A stretch of DNA of 64,000 nucleotides, taken from the NCBI RefSeq assembly GCF_000063445.1, contig NC_009464.1:2108001-2172000 (forward strand), read 5' to 3'. The position numbers and the translations under genes were made by a program. The notes beneath the pieces were generated by a model. That model ran no database searches. It had not been told where the DNA came from and saw nothing but the letters and a program-made list of their open reading frames with translations. Shown here in pieces: positions 49,411 to 58,056 of the stretch (position 1 is its first letter; each line of letters opens with the position of its first letter). This DNA comes from Methanocella arvoryzae MRE50. GTDB taxonomy: Archaea; Halobacteriota; Methanocellia; Methanocellales; Methanocellaceae.

Positions 49411-49890
49411 ATGGCTGAAGATACTTCAATAAGCGGTGAGATGCAGCTCGTCATTTTTAAGCTTGGCACCGAAGAGTTCGGCGTAGACATATCTCAGGTC
49501 AGGGAAATCATACGGGTCGGAGAGATCACCCGGATACCCGGCTCTCCGAGGTACGTCGACGGCGTCATCAACCTCCGCGGCCAGGTCACCACTGTAGTCA
49601 ACCTGCGGACCAGGCTCGGCCTGGATGGCAAGGACATGGACTCAAACGCCAGGATCATGATCATGGAAGTCAACAAAAACGTAGTCGGCGTCATCGTGGA
49701 CTCGGTCACCGAGGTCAAGAACCTCGCCTCAGCCCAGATCGAGCCTCTCCCCCAGGCGCTGTCCAGCGCCATCAGCTCCGAGTACATCCAGGGAGTGGGC
49801 AAGATCGACAACAGGCTCTTAATCCTCGTAGACCTCAAGCAGGTCATCCGCGACGACATAGACGCAGTGGCTCATGGTGTTACTGCATAA
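49411..49890 (+). CDS. cheW: Chemotaxis coupling protein CheW
   Basis: From the ATG at 49411 (MAEDTSISGEMQLVIFKLGT) the 159-residue protein is a single CheW domain: EEFGVDISQVREIIRVGEIT, YVDGVINLRGQVTTVVNLRT, RIMIMEVNKNVVGVIVDSVT and LPQALSSAISSEYIQGVGKI. The NLRG motif is the core of the CheA/receptor contact. It would link receptors to CheA, but no other che gene is present in this window. No terminator was seen; a CACAGAG palindrome follows at 49954. Confidence 0.93.
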   Translation: MAEDTSISGEMQLVIFKLGTEEFGVDISQVREIIRVGEITRIPGSPRYVDGVINLRGQVTTVVNLRTRLGLDGKDMDSNARIMIMEVNKNVVGVIVDSVTEVKNLASAQIEPLPQALSSAISSEYIQGVGKIDNRLLILVDLKQVIRDDIDAVAHGVTA

Positions 49891-49953
49891 GAGATCAACA
49901 AACTTTTTTCCTTTTAACCATCCTCGACTAGCTTGTGTACCACAGAAAACGGC

Positions 49954-50145
49954 ACACCACAGAGGCACAGAGGTTCACAGAGTTACTGTTTACCACAGAG
50001 GCACAGAGGTTCACAGAGATGTATTTATAAATTGATTCCTATCCAATTATTCACTTAAATATCTCTGTGCGTCTCTGTGTTTCTCTGTGCCTCTGTGGTG
50101 AACCGTTTCTCCGTGAGTCTCTGTGGTAACCAGTTCTCCGTGGTC
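49954..50145. repeat. CACAGAG-type palindromic repeat, copy 2
   Basis: The left side has two arms of ACCACAGAGGCACAGAGGTT-type sequence (49955 and 49992). A short AT-rich centre (50020-50060) follows, then the inverted arms TCTCTGTGCGTCTCTGTG and TCTCTGTGCCTCTGTGGTGA. A third inverted unit is near 50110-50128. It is more elaborate than copy 1 at 22201 but built from the same heptads. Confidence 0.8.
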
Positions 50146-50170
50146 AGAAGGTCAACAGTCATCGGGAGAA

Positions 50171-50695
50171 TTAGACTTGTATCATACAATTCACGAGTCT
50201 GTCTTTCTCGTCAAGGCTGGCGGTGATGTCCCGGGCTGCCATGATGATCTTGAGGATGTTGGAGCGGATCAAATGATCCTGGTCCATGCGCTGGAATTCC
50301 TGCATGAGATTGTACACGTTTTCGGCGTCGCCAAGCATCTGGAAGTCCAGCCTGATGATTTTGCCCACAATATCCTCTTGCGGCGTGTAGGCTTTGCATG
50401 CTGCTATCTTTGGGCTGGGCGGCTGCGAGAGCCTGATCCGGGCCTTTTCTATACTGGAGAGCATATCGGTGAACTCCAGGGCGTTCGAGAGGCGCATGCG
50501 GCTTTCGAGGCTGCTCCGTGCTCTGTCTGCTTCCTCCCTCGTCTTCTTCAGCTGCTCTGCGAGCCGTTCCCTGACCTGGCTGTCGGCTGCTTTCAGGTCG
50601 TCGATGCTGTCGTAGCCCCGGAAGCCTTCTATGATCCTCAGGATGCGGCTGAACGAAGGGTCTTTGCGTGACGTGCCGACGGGGAAATTGTACAT
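50171..50695 (-). CDS. Hypothetical helical protein, 174 aa
   Basis: The protein is soluble and almost entirely helical, with a likely coiled coil at about 35-85 (DSQVRERLAEQLKKTREEAD) and further helices (LDFQMLGDAENVYNLMQEFQ, IIMAARDITASLDEKDR). No recognisable domain. It shares a general look, but not a clear sequence match, with the helical protein at 56660. It is divergent from the MFS gene. Function unknown. Confidence 0.65.
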   Translation of the reverse strand: MYNFPVGTSRKDPSFSRILRIIEGFRGYDSIDDLKAADSQVRERLAEQLKKTREEADRARSSLESRMRLSNALEFTDMLSSIEKARIRLSQPPSPKIAACKAYTPQEDIVGKIIRLDFQMLGDAENVYNLMQEFQRMDQDHLIRSNILKIIMAARDITASLDEKDRLVNCMIQV

Positions 50696-50867
50696 GGGAG
50701 TACCTCTGCCAGCGTATCATTCGTGTACCGGAATTATATATTTATGCTTTTTTTATGATAATGGGCATGCACTGGCGTGATGCCCAAAACTATATGGGCT
50801 ATCAACGCAAACAATTGATTATATTATTCACAGTAAAAAATTACTATAGCGCATAAGAGGCTTTATC

Positions 50868-52079
50868 GTGTCATTGCTTAACACTGATCGCTTTTCTAAG
50901 ACACTGGCTCTACTCACCCTTTCGTTCGCGGGCTTCGCGGCGTCATTCACCGGCCACTTGATCGCATCTAATCTGGGTACCTACATGGACTCCTTCGGCT
51001 CCACGACCACCCAGATAGGCCTGGTAATCGGCTCGCTGGCCATCGCTGAGGTTATCTTCAAGACGCCGTTCGGGATTCTCGCAGACCGCTACGGGCACAT
51101 GAAATTGATGCTCCTTGGATTCGCCGGGCTGATCGTTGTATCCGTGGTCTATCCTATGTTCCACGATCCGACCATCCTGTTCTCCATCAGGTTCATCCAG
51201 GGGATCGCCATCGGCGCATTCTCCACGACATCGGTAGCCCTCGTAGCCGATCTCTTCAAGGAGGGAAAGGGGAAAGCCATGGGCACCTACAATTCCATCA
51301 AAGGTGCAGGCTACGCTCTCGGCCCCATCGCGGGCGGCCTCATCATCCAGTATTTCCGGGATTTCAACATGATGTTCTGGCTCTGTACCGGGGTAGCGTT
51401 GGTCTGTCTGCTTCTGTCTTTTGCGTTCGTACGGGAAAGCTATAACCCAAAAGAGCACAAGCGAGTTCCTGTCGCGGAGATGATCAGGGAGGGTTCCCAG
51501 TCCGACTATCTGGCTTGCTACTTCATCGGTATGACCGGCATGCTGGTCTTCTACTCCATCATCTCTTTCCTGCCCATGTACGGTCTGCAAAACCAGATTG
51601 ATACGGGCACTACCGGCCTTATCCTGGGAGTACAGGCCGTAATCTACGTCCTGGCCCAGTACTACTGCGGCAAAGCGGCCGATAAGTACGGCTCACGTCT
51701 GCCGCTGATGGTGGGCTCAGTGTTGCTGACTGTGGCGCTGTTGATGATCGCCCTCGTACCATCGGCCCCAATATGGTTTGCAGCCGTAGTCCTGTCTGGT
51801 ATCGGTATCGCATCATTGTGGGTGGTATCCAACTCGTACCTCGCTTATATTGCGCCTGCCGCAATTATGGGTACGGTCATGGGCCTGTCCGGGACTTTCA
51901 AAGAGCTCGGAGACGGCGGTGGCCCGATCCTCGTGGGCTTTTTAAGCGACATCTGGGGCCTGAAAGCGGCCTTCATAGCATGTGTCGGCTTTACTCTGGT
52001 CTCCTTCTTGTTGTCCCTTCGCATCAGGAGCGAGCGCCGGGTTGCTCCGGAGGCAAAAGCTATAGCAGTTAACCGATAG
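50868..52079 (+). CDS. Major facilitator superfamily transporter
   Basis: The 403-residue protein has about 12 TM segments. The MFS motif GILADRYGHMKLMLLG (D-R-x-G) lies after TM2, and GKAADKYGSRLPLMVG at the equivalent place in the second half. SFAFVRESYNPKEHKRV is the central loop. GAGYALGPIAGGLI is the drug-efflux-like motif C in TM5, suggesting an exporter. The start is a GTG at 50868 behind AAGAGG. Substrate unknown. It is monocistronic, with a terminator at 52140. Confidence 0.9.
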   Translation: MSLLNTDRFSKTLALLTLSFAGFAASFTGHLIASNLGTYMDSFGSTTTQIGLVIGSLAIAEVIFKTPFGILADRYGHMKLMLLGFAGLIVVSVVYPMFHDPTILFSIRFIQGIAIGAFSTTSVALVADLFKEGKGKAMGTYNSIKGAGYALGPIAGGLIIQYFRDFNMMFWLCTGVALVCLLLSFAFVRESYNPKEHKRVPVAEMIREGSQSDYLACYFIGMTGMLVFYSIISFLPMYGLQNQIDTGTTGLILGVQAVIYVLAQYYCGKAADKYGSRLPLMVGSVLLTVALLMIALVPSAPIWFAAVVLSGIGIASLWVVSNSYLAYIAPAAIMGTVMGLSGTFKELGDGGGPILVGFLSDIWGLKAAFIACVGFTLVSFLLSLRIRSERRVAPEAKAIAVNR

Positions 52080-52139
52080 CAGTGATAGCCTATACGACCA
52101 GGTGAAACGGTATACCGGCAGATGTTGCATCAATTGTCT

Positions 52140-52170
52140 GCCCGGCCCGAAGTGGCCGGGCCTCATTTTC
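52140..52170 (+). terminator. Terminator of the MFS gene
   Basis: GCCCGGCC-CGAAGT-GGCCGGGC (52140-52161) is an 8-bp GC stem followed by CTCATTTTC. It is about 60 bases after the stop. Confidence 0.6.
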
Positions 52171-52231
52171 TGCCACAAGCTATTTGTACCTAATATAAAA
52201 ACTATAATCAGTAAAATTCAGGTGATATATC

Positions 52232-52549
52232 TTGGTGACAGTAACCGACAAGGCAGCATCTGAGCTGAAGACGCTGCTGGCCAATGAAAACAAGGCCGAC
52301 CACATGATCAGGATCTACTTCGCCGGCGCAGGCTGCTCCGGCCCTCAGTACGCTCCCGCTCTCGACATGAACAAGACCGAGGACGACGTCACTACTAATT
52401 CTAACGGCATCAACCTGGTCTACAGCAAAGACCTCGCAGAAGAGCTCAAGGAGTTCCAGCTCGACTTCATCGAGACTCCGTACGGCTCCGGGTTCATCGT
52501 CAGGAACCCCAACCAGACCTGCGGGTCCGGCTGCAGCGGCTGCCATTAA
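52232..52549 (+). CDS. HesB/IscA-like protein
   Basis: The 105-residue protein starts at a GTG (52232; MVTVTDKAASELKTLLANEN). It has the IscA-like fold elements HMIRIYFAGAGCSGPQYAPA and LDFIETPYGSGFIVRNPNQT, ending CGSGCSGCH. The three clustered C-terminal Cys residues and the GCSG loop could hold an Fe-S cluster or iron. The spacing differs from that of classical A-type carriers, so it belongs to the HesB-like archaeal group whose role is less certain. It is followed by two strong hairpins. Confidence 0.85.
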   Translation: MVTVTDKAASELKTLLANENKADHMIRIYFAGAGCSGPQYAPALDMNKTEDDVTTNSNGINLVYSKDLAEELKEFQLDFIETPYGSGFIVRNPNQTCGSGCSGCH

Positions 52550-52652
52550 ATAAAGTAAAGTAAAGTAAAGTAAGATTTGCAACTCCGAAGGAGTTGCCTT
52601 ATTTAAAAGTTTTTGAAAGGCTCACGGAAAACTTTTTGAAAAAAAGTTTTCC
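52548..52652 (+). terminator. AAAGT pentamer run and two hairpins after the HesB-like gene
   Basis: Five AAAGT/TAAAG pentamers (52551-52574) lead to GCAACTCC-GAA-GGAGTTGC (52579-52597), followed by CTTATTT. About 30 bases later, GGAAAACTTTTT-GAA-AAAAAGTTTTCC (52626-52652) forms a perfect 12-bp hairpin with the same GAA loop. The first is a likely terminator. The purpose of the second is unclear. Confidence 0.55.
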
Positions 52653-52799
52653 TGTGAATAGCCATAGCATATCTCTTCTTTTATGAATTAGTCTGCCTGG
52701 GGCTATGCCGTGTATTACCGTGAAATGATTTACCAGTACGCCTGAAAAAATTGTCTTTTATATATCCAGTATACGTTCACCATTGTGGAGGAATTTTGA

Positions 52800-53777
52800 T
52801 TGAGCAGCGAAGCGGTCATTTCACCGGCCAGAGGCATTGAGCCGGACGTGAAGGCGTTTCTGAACAAGATCAAGGCTGCCGGAGGCCCGCCTGTCTACAG
52901 GATGTCACCCTCGGACGCCAGGATGGCGCTCACCAAAGTCCAGCAGGCCAGTAAGGTTTCATTGCTTCCGGCAGACATCGAGGACCTGAGCATTCTCGGG
53001 GGGCCCGCCGGGCAGGTCAGTCTCAGGATCGTCAGGCCCGAGGGCAGCAGCAAAACAACGCTTCCAGCTATCATGTACTTCCACGGCGGCGGGTGGGTAA
53101 TGGGGGATAAGAATACTCACGACAGGCTGGTGCGGGAGATCGCTAACCTGACCGGTTCAGCCGTTGTTTTCGTCGACTACTCCCGATCCCCGGAAGCACG
53201 GTACCCGGTGGCTATTGAGGAGTGCTACCGGGCGACCGAGTATATGGCGGAAAGCGGCGACCAGCACCATATCGACGGTTCTCGCCTGATCGTGGCAGGA
53301 GACAGCGTCGGCGGAAACATGGCAGCCGTAGTCCCGATGATGGCCAAGCAGAGGAAAGGCCCGACGATCAGCCTGCAGGTAATGTTTTACCCTGTGACCG
53401 ACGCAGGCATGGATACGTCTTCGTACCGTCAGCTTGCAGATGGCTACTGGCTCAGCCGGGAGGCGATGAAGTGGTTCTGGGATCAGTACCTGCCCGACAG
53501 GGCTGCGAGAAGACAGCCGCTGGCGTCGCCCTTGCAGGCATCTGTGGATCAGCTGGAAGGCCTGCCGCCGGCAGTTATTATCACAGAAGAGTTTGATGTG
53601 CTGCGGGACGAGGGCGAAGCTTATGCCCACAAGCTGATCGACGCGGGAGTTAAAGTTACTGCAGTCAGATGCCTGGGAACGATCCACGACTTCGTGATGC
53701 TCAATCCTCTGGCCCATTCGACAGCCACCCGGATCGCGATCGATCTGGCATGCAGCGCAATTGTTAGTACAAGATGA
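52800..53777 (+). CDS. Alpha/beta hydrolase, HSL-type esterase
   Basis: The 325-residue protein belongs to the hormone-sensitive-lipase/GDXG group. It has MYFHGGGWVMGDKNTHDRLV (oxyanion-hole HGGG), LIVAGDSVGGNMAAV (nucleophile Ser in GDSVGG), an Asp in ITEEFDVLRDEGEAYAHKL and the catalytic His in GTIHDFVMLNPLA. It hydrolyses carboxylic esters; the natural substrate is unknown. The start is a TTG at 52800 with GGAGG eight bases upstream, the only start giving this N-terminus. The family is common in bacteria and some archaea. Confidence 0.9.
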   Translation: MSSEAVISPARGIEPDVKAFLNKIKAAGGPPVYRMSPSDARMALTKVQQASKVSLLPADIEDLSILGGPAGQVSLRIVRPEGSSKTTLPAIMYFHGGGWVMGDKNTHDRLVREIANLTGSAVVFVDYSRSPEARYPVAIEECYRATEYMAESGDQHHIDGSRLIVAGDSVGGNMAAVVPMMAKQRKGPTISLQVMFYPVTDAGMDTSSYRQLADGYWLSREAMKWFWDQYLPDRAARRQPLASPLQASVDQLEGLPPAVIITEEFDVLRDEGEAYAHKLIDAGVKVTAVRCLGTIHDFVMLNPLAHSTATRIAIDLACSAIVSTR

Positions 53778-53801
53778 CGGCCCGCACGGAGAGGCATCTT
53801 A

Positions 53802-53855
53802 AAAAAAAATAAAAAAAGTGAAGCTATACACTATGACGCCCTCAGGCGTCATAGT
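53802..53855 (-). terminator. Glutamine synthetase terminator with the stop codon in its loop
   Basis: ACTATGACGCC (53830-53840) and GGCGTCATAGT (53845-53855) form a perfect 11-bp stem. The four-base loop holds the TGA stop of glnA (53842-53844), so the 5' arm encodes the last codons. A long T-run follows on the minus strand (53802-53819). Confidence 0.75.
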
Positions 53856-55305
53856 ACAGATATAATTCGTATGGGTGGGGCCTCATGCGGACGTGGTTAA
53901 CCTCGTTTAAGCGCTTGTACTCTATCCAGGACTCGATGAAGGCCTCGGTAAAGACGTTGCCCTGGGTGAGGAACTTGTGGTCCGCCTCCAGTGCGTTAAG
54001 CGACTCTTCCAGGGATCCCGGCACCGACTTGATCTTCGCCTTCTCCTCGTCCGACAGGTGGTAGATGTTCTTGTTGAGCGGCCCGAAGCCTGCCTCTGTG
54101 GGGTCGATCTTGTTCTTGATGCCGTCGAGGCCTGCCATGAGCATGGCCGAGAAGGCGAGGTACGGGTTGCTGGTCGCGTCGGGCGGCCTGAACTCGATAC
54201 GCTTGGACTTGGGGTTGTTGTTATACATGGGGATCCTGATTGCAGCGCTCCTGTTGCTCTTCGAGAAGACCAGGTTGACCGGGGCTTCGTAGCCGGGCAC
54301 GAGCCTCTTGTAGGAGTTGGTGCTCGGGCTGCAGATGGCCAGCAGGGCTGGCGCGTGGGTCAGCAGGCCGCCGATGTAGTACAGAGCGGTCTGGCTGAGC
54401 ATAGCGTAGCCGTCCTTGTCGTAGAAGAGGGGCTTGCCGTCCTTCCACAGGCTCTGGTGGACGTGCATGCCACTGCCGTTATCGCCAAACAGGGGTTTAG
54501 GCATGAAGGTCGCAGTCTTGCCGTTCCTGGCAGCGACGTTCTTGACGACGTACTTGTATTTCATGACCTTGTCTGCCATGCATTTGAGCCTGTCGAACCT
54601 CATGTCGATTTCCGCCTGGCCGGCGGTCGCGACCTCGTGGTGGTGGAGTTCTACCTGAATGCCGACTTCGTGCATGACGCCGACCATCTCGTTCCTCATG
54701 TCTGTCTGGGTGTCCGTGGGAGAGACCGGGAAGTAGCCTTCCTTGAACCTGACCCTGTGGCCGAGGTTGGGGACATGGTTGGCGTTTGAGTTCCAGATGC
54801 CTTCGTTGGAGTTGATCGAGTAGCTGGTGCCTCTGTACGGGGACATGACGTCGTACTGGACGTCGTCGAACACGAAGAACTCGAGCTCAGGGCCCCAGAA
54901 GCTGGTGTCTGCGATGCCTGAGTCAATCAGATACTGCTCTGCTTTCCTGGCGATGTACCTCGGGTCGTTCTCGAAGTTCTTCAGCGTGCCGGGCTCCTTG
55001 ACGTCGCAGGTGATGGAGATTGTCTTCTCCTTGATGAACGGGTCGATGAAGGCGGTCTCCGGGTCGGGCACGAGGATCATGTCGCTCTCTTCGATGCCCT
55101 TGAAGCCCCTGATGCTCGATCCATCGAAGCCGCTCCCCTCTGTGAATATACTTTCGTCCAGCTCGGCGATCGGGTGCGTCTTGTGCTGCCAGATGCCGGG
55201 AACGTCGATAAACTTGTAGTCGACGTATTTGATTTTTTCTTTCTCGATCAGGTCGAAAATCGCTTTGATCTTATCCGAAGGCAATAGTATTCCTCCACCG
55301 CTCAC
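53842..55305 (-). CDS. glnA: Glutamine synthetase, type I-beta-like
   Basis: The 487-residue protein makes glutamine from glutamate, ammonia and ATP. Motifs: [12 protein letters not shown] (58-68), [11 protein letters not shown] (137-147), [15 protein letters not shown] (273-287, ATP and metal site), [20 protein letters not shown] (330-349) and [20 protein letters not shown]. It carries the 25-residue insertion (about 150-175, [14 protein letters not shown]) and the segment [20 protein letters not shown] around Tyr415. The latter matches the adenylylation loop of bacterial I-beta enzymes. Most archaeal enzymes lack both. No adenylyltransferase or PII gene is nearby. Confidence 0.93.
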   Translation of the reverse strand: MSGGGILLPSDKIKAIFDLIEKEKIKYVDYKFIDVPGIWQHKTHPIAELDESIFTEGSGFDGSSIRGFKGIEESDMILVPDPETAFIDPFIKEKTISITCDVKEPGTLKNFENDPRYIARKAEQYLIDSGIADTSFWGPELEFFVFDDVQYDVMSPYRGTSYSINSNEGIWNSNANHVPNLGHRVRFKEGYFPVSPTDTQTDMRNEMVGVMHEVGIQVELHHHEVATAGQAEIDMRFDRLKCMADKVMKYKYVVKNVAARNGKTATFMPKPLFGDNGSGMHVHQSLWKDGKPLFYDKDGYAMLSQTALYYIGGLLTHAPALLAICSPSTNSYKRLVPGYEAPVNLVFSKSNRSAAIRIPMYNNNPKSKRIEFRPPDATSNPYLAFSAMLMAGLDGIKNKIDPTEAGFGPLNKNIYHLSDEEKAKIKSVPGSLEESLNALEADHKFLTQGNVFTEAFIESWIEYKRLNEVNHVRMRPHPYELYLYYDA

Positions 55306-55466
55306 GATAGTTCTTTATGGTCGGAAGCATCCTTCCTACTTAGAAGTGCATTGCCTTGTGTTAGTATATAAATGTTTCTGTCAGTTGTGTTTATTCCTAA
55401 AGAGTAGTTCGGGTTCTTCGTTATCGGTCCGTATACTATAAGGAGAAATATTGCATTTAATCAAGA

Positions 55467-56523
55467 GACTTTTGCATAATTCACTCGATGATCGTTGTCC
55501 TGGGGTTTGCTCCCTGTTTAACCTGGTAGAGTACTTGTATCTGTCGTGCTATCAGGGTGAGTCCGGTCTTTACAGTAACTCGAAGGATTCCGGTAGTTTT
55601 TACTCGTTTTAAGGTGAGGTGCTCTTTCAACAGGTAGTTCGTGTACTCGCAGTGCATCCTGTTTTTATATAATTTGTTCATGGTGATGTCGTGGAAGGGG
55701 ATGTACTCCTGTATTCGGTACCTGGGTAGCTCTTTCTTCGTGTTCCGCCGGTTAACTCGGTTGATCAATGGTATGCCGATCGGGTATATGCGTTCCAAGT
55801 GCTCTTTAGAGTCATAGGCAATGTCAGCGAACAATCCCTTAACAAGGAGTATGCGACTGCCCATTTTCCTCTGTAATGGCAGTAGTTGTGTAGTGTCATG
55901 CATGTTGGCAGGAGTGACAATACTGCAGATCGGCGCCAGTGTAATCAGATCGTAAAGTAAGTGGATTTTGTACCCGTAGTACATTTTATCATTGATGTGA
56001 TCGTACCCCCATGAGGCCTCAGGATCACTCCGGGTGAACGCAGGGAGGCTGGTACTGTCTACCCCAACCATGCTCATGAAATCCGGGTTTTTCTTCCAGA
56101 TCATGCTTGTCAACAGGACCATGATCCGGTCGGTGTCTACCTGGTCTTTGAATCTGCTGAACGTGCTCTCACTAGGTAATTGGTCGAAGCCGAGAATCCG
56201 CATTTTATAATTGTCGCCCTTGAGTATTCTTACTAGTTCACTGACACTCGAGAGATTTGCCAGTTCCATGTAGAGAAGTGCTCGTAGCAAGGCGATCCGA
56301 CTGTACTGGGGAGGCCTCCCAATCTTATTATTCTTCTCGAGGTATCGGAAACGCTGCCAGTCAACCGCTTCCAGCATCATGAGCGGTATGTCAGAAAGTA
56401 TTTTACAATGGCAATCGAAGCAAGAAACGGGCATCTGCCAGCCCGTACCAACGTTTTTACTATGCATAAAAACGCCAACGGCTGCAATGCCCATATACTT
56501 GTTATCGACTTATGCAAAAGTCA
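55467..56523 (-). mobile_element. IS5-like insertion sequence with 13-bp flanking repeats
   Basis: About 1057 bases. The ends GACTTTTGCATAATTC (55467) and, reverse complemented, GACTTTTGCATAAGTC (56523 side) are inverted repeats. Identical 13-bp sequences CATTTAATCAAGA flank the element at 55454-55466 and 56524-56536, so they are the target duplication or a longer target repeat. It contains one transposase gene. Confidence 0.85.
55481..56494 (-). CDS. IS5-superfamily DDE transposase
   Basis: The 337-residue protein has an N-terminal DUF772-like helical region (KIGRPPQYSRIALLRALLYM, SESTFSRFKDQ). The catalytic domain follows, with MVGVDSTSLPAFTRSD (first Asp), LFADIAYDSKEHLERI (second Asp) and MHCEYTNYLLKEHLTLKRVK (Glu in the R-x-x-E-x-x-N-x-x-LK pattern). 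All three acidic residues are in place and the frame is intact, so the element may be active. It is unrelated to the transposase at 15558. Confidence 0.88.
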   Translation of the reverse strand: MGIAAVGVFMHSKNVGTGWQMPVSCFDCHCKILSDIPLMMLEAVDWQRFRYLEKNNKIGRPPQYSRIALLRALLYMELANLSSVSELVRILKGDNYKMRILGFDQLPSESTFSRFKDQVDTDRIMVLLTSMIWKKNPDFMSMVGVDSTSLPAFTRSDPEASWGYDHINDKMYYGYKIHLLYDLITLAPICSIVTPANMHDTTQLLPLQRKMGSRILLVKGLFADIAYDSKEHLERIYPIGIPLINRVNRRNTKKELPRYRIQEYIPFHDITMNKLYKNRMHCEYTNYLLKEHLTLKRVKTTGILRVTVKTGLTLIARQIQVLYQVKQGANPRTTIIE

Positions 56524-56659
56524 CATTTAATCAAGAAAATAAGTCTGGGGCTGGCCTATAAGCCAAACCGGTCGCTAATCATGCCCTTATTGCCTAACAG
56601 ACACCAGTTGTACGAGAAAAGATATATACTTTTATCATTCTGTCTACCTAAGGGAAAAC

Positions 56660-57091
56660 ATGAAAAACGACAGGCGAATTAAGGTCGACTTCCCGGACGT
56701 TGATCTATCCATGGCCGACATTTCAGCGGAATACCTTGATGCTGGGAGGTCCATAGTGGCCGACGGGAAGGTGCAGAGCATCGACGACTTTGTCAGGAAC
56801 CTCGAGGAGTACAACCGGCTTCAGTACCGGCTTCTCGAAAGGACTAAGCAGCTCTGTAAGTCCATGGAGCAGATGGTGGATAACGACTTTGTCGTCGTTA
56901 ACGATATGAGCTCCCTGTTCGAAGACATCGACAGGATCACCGAGAGGATGGACCACATGATATACTTCGTCCCCCGGGACGAGGTGCTTCAGGTACTGGA
57001 GGACTACCTGTCGCTTCACCAGCGCCTGTTCAACAAGCCTATGTTCTTCGTGGAGTCCGGCTGGGATAACCTGCCGAGGTACGAGTGCTAG
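56660..57091 (+). CDS. Hypothetical helical protein, 143 aa
   Basis: A soluble, acidic protein (MKNDRRIKVDFPDVDLSMAD) made mainly of helices: DFVRNLEEYNRLQYRLLERT, KQLCKSMEQMVDNDFVVVND and EVLQVLEDYLSLHQRLFNKP. There are no known motifs. Its stop lies 28 bases from the end of the convergent pilus operon, so it is not part of that transcript. The TATA-like ATATATACTT (about 56621-56630) lies about 30 bases before the start. Confidence 0.65.
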   Translation: MKNDRRIKVDFPDVDLSMADISAEYLDAGRSIVADGKVQSIDDFVRNLEEYNRLQYRLLERTKQLCKSMEQMVDNDFVVVNDMSSLFEDIDRITERMDHMIYFVPRDEVLQVLEDYLSLHQRLFNKPMFFVESGWDNLPRYEC

Positions 57092-57119
57092 CTGCCCGAT
57101 AATGTGTTAAGCATCCTGA

Positions 57120-57614
57120 TCACCAGGCCACGAGCCTGGTAGCCTCATAGTTGGCCGACCTGTCATACAGCCTGACGTCGTAGCCGCAGCCGACGATTTT
57201 TACTCCTGCGCCCGTCCGGCTGACAAGTACGCCTCCGATGCACTCTACTTCTCCTGGCGAATATCCGGAAGCGAAGGGGCGGGCTGCAGAGTCGTTAAAG
57301 GTGAAGGAGTAAGCGATGCCTCGCCGCTGGAGGTTCTTTTCCATTCCTGCCAGCGCATGAGTTGTCGTCGTCCTGAACTCGTTTGCCGCTTCATATCGCC
57401 GGTCCCACGAATACCCTGCAGTGGCTGCCGCCGCATACCATCGTATGCAGGCATCCTGGGCCCAGAGCACGTTCTCAGCCTCCTCCGTAGAAGAGGCATA
57501 GCCAGGCATGGCAGCCGACTCCCGCACGCTGTTAAGGCAGAGCACTATCAGTATCAGGAATATGCAGGTGATAACGGCTGACAGCAAGATCATCTGGCCA
57601 TCCTCTTCTCTCAT
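57120..57614 (-). CDS. Type IV pilin-like protein 5
   Basis: The 164-residue protein has a short charged leader (MREEDGQ) followed directly by a hydrophobic helix MILLSAVITCIFLILIVLCL, the class III signal layout of archaeal pilins (cleavage near G-Q). The rest is a soluble head with WAQDACIRWYAAAATAGYSW and a Cys-containing beta region (VECIGGVLVSRTGAG). It is the last gene of the operon, one base after the next pilin-like gene. It is probably a minor pilin or assembly factor. Confidence 0.75.
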   Translation of the reverse strand: MREEDGQMILLSAVITCIFLILIVLCLNSVRESAAMPGYASSTEEAENVLWAQDACIRWYAAAATAGYSWDRRYEAANEFRTTTTHALAGMEKNLQRRGIAYSFTFNDSAARPFASGYSPGEVECIGGVLVSRTGAGVKIVGCGYDVRLYDRSANYEATRLVAW

Positions 57615-57615
57615 C

Positions 57616-58056
57616 CTACGCCCTCCAGACTATCAGCCTGCATTCGACTATCGTGTTAGTCTCCGGCACGAACGCCTGAAATGGCCGCACAAATTTGGGG
57701 GCGCAGTCGGGCGGAACATCCCCCGCATCCCCGAAAGGCGTCGTGAGGAAGAACCTGCTCCCCGGCGGCAGCATCGTCCTGATATCAGCCTCCAGTTCGG
57801 GCGCCCGGGCCTCCCAGTCGTCCCTCGAAGTGATCACATGGGCGAAGTCCGGGTGTCCGGGCAGGTTGCCCCTGTGCTCCATTATGTTCAGCAAATCAGA
57901 GGACATGATCCGCAGGTCGTCAGTATCCGCCGGCGGTTCGGCAGGCTGCATATGCACGATGAGTGCGAGAGCGGAGATGAGGAGGACGGCGGCAAAGGCT
58001 GCCTCAACCGTGTATACCGCCCCGGCCTCAGAAGTCCGCCGCCCGGGTGCCGGCAT
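57616..58056 (-). CDS. Type IV pilin-like protein 4
   Basis: The 146-residue protein has a basic leader (MPAPGRRTSEAGA), then a hydrophobic helix VYTVEAAFAAVLLISALALI with the Glu at about position five after the putative cleavage site, as in pilins. The head has two Cys (PPDCAPKFVRP and VECRLIVWRA). It overlaps the upstream gene by 29 bases in another frame. Presumed minor pilin. Confidence 0.75.
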   Translation of the reverse strand: MPAPGRRTSEAGAVYTVEAAFAAVLLISALALIVHMQPAEPPADTDDLRIMSSDLLNIMEHRGNLPGHPDFAHVITSRDDWEARAPELEADIRTMLPPGSRFFLTTPFGDAGDVPPDCAPKFVRPFQAFVPETNTIVECRLIVWRA

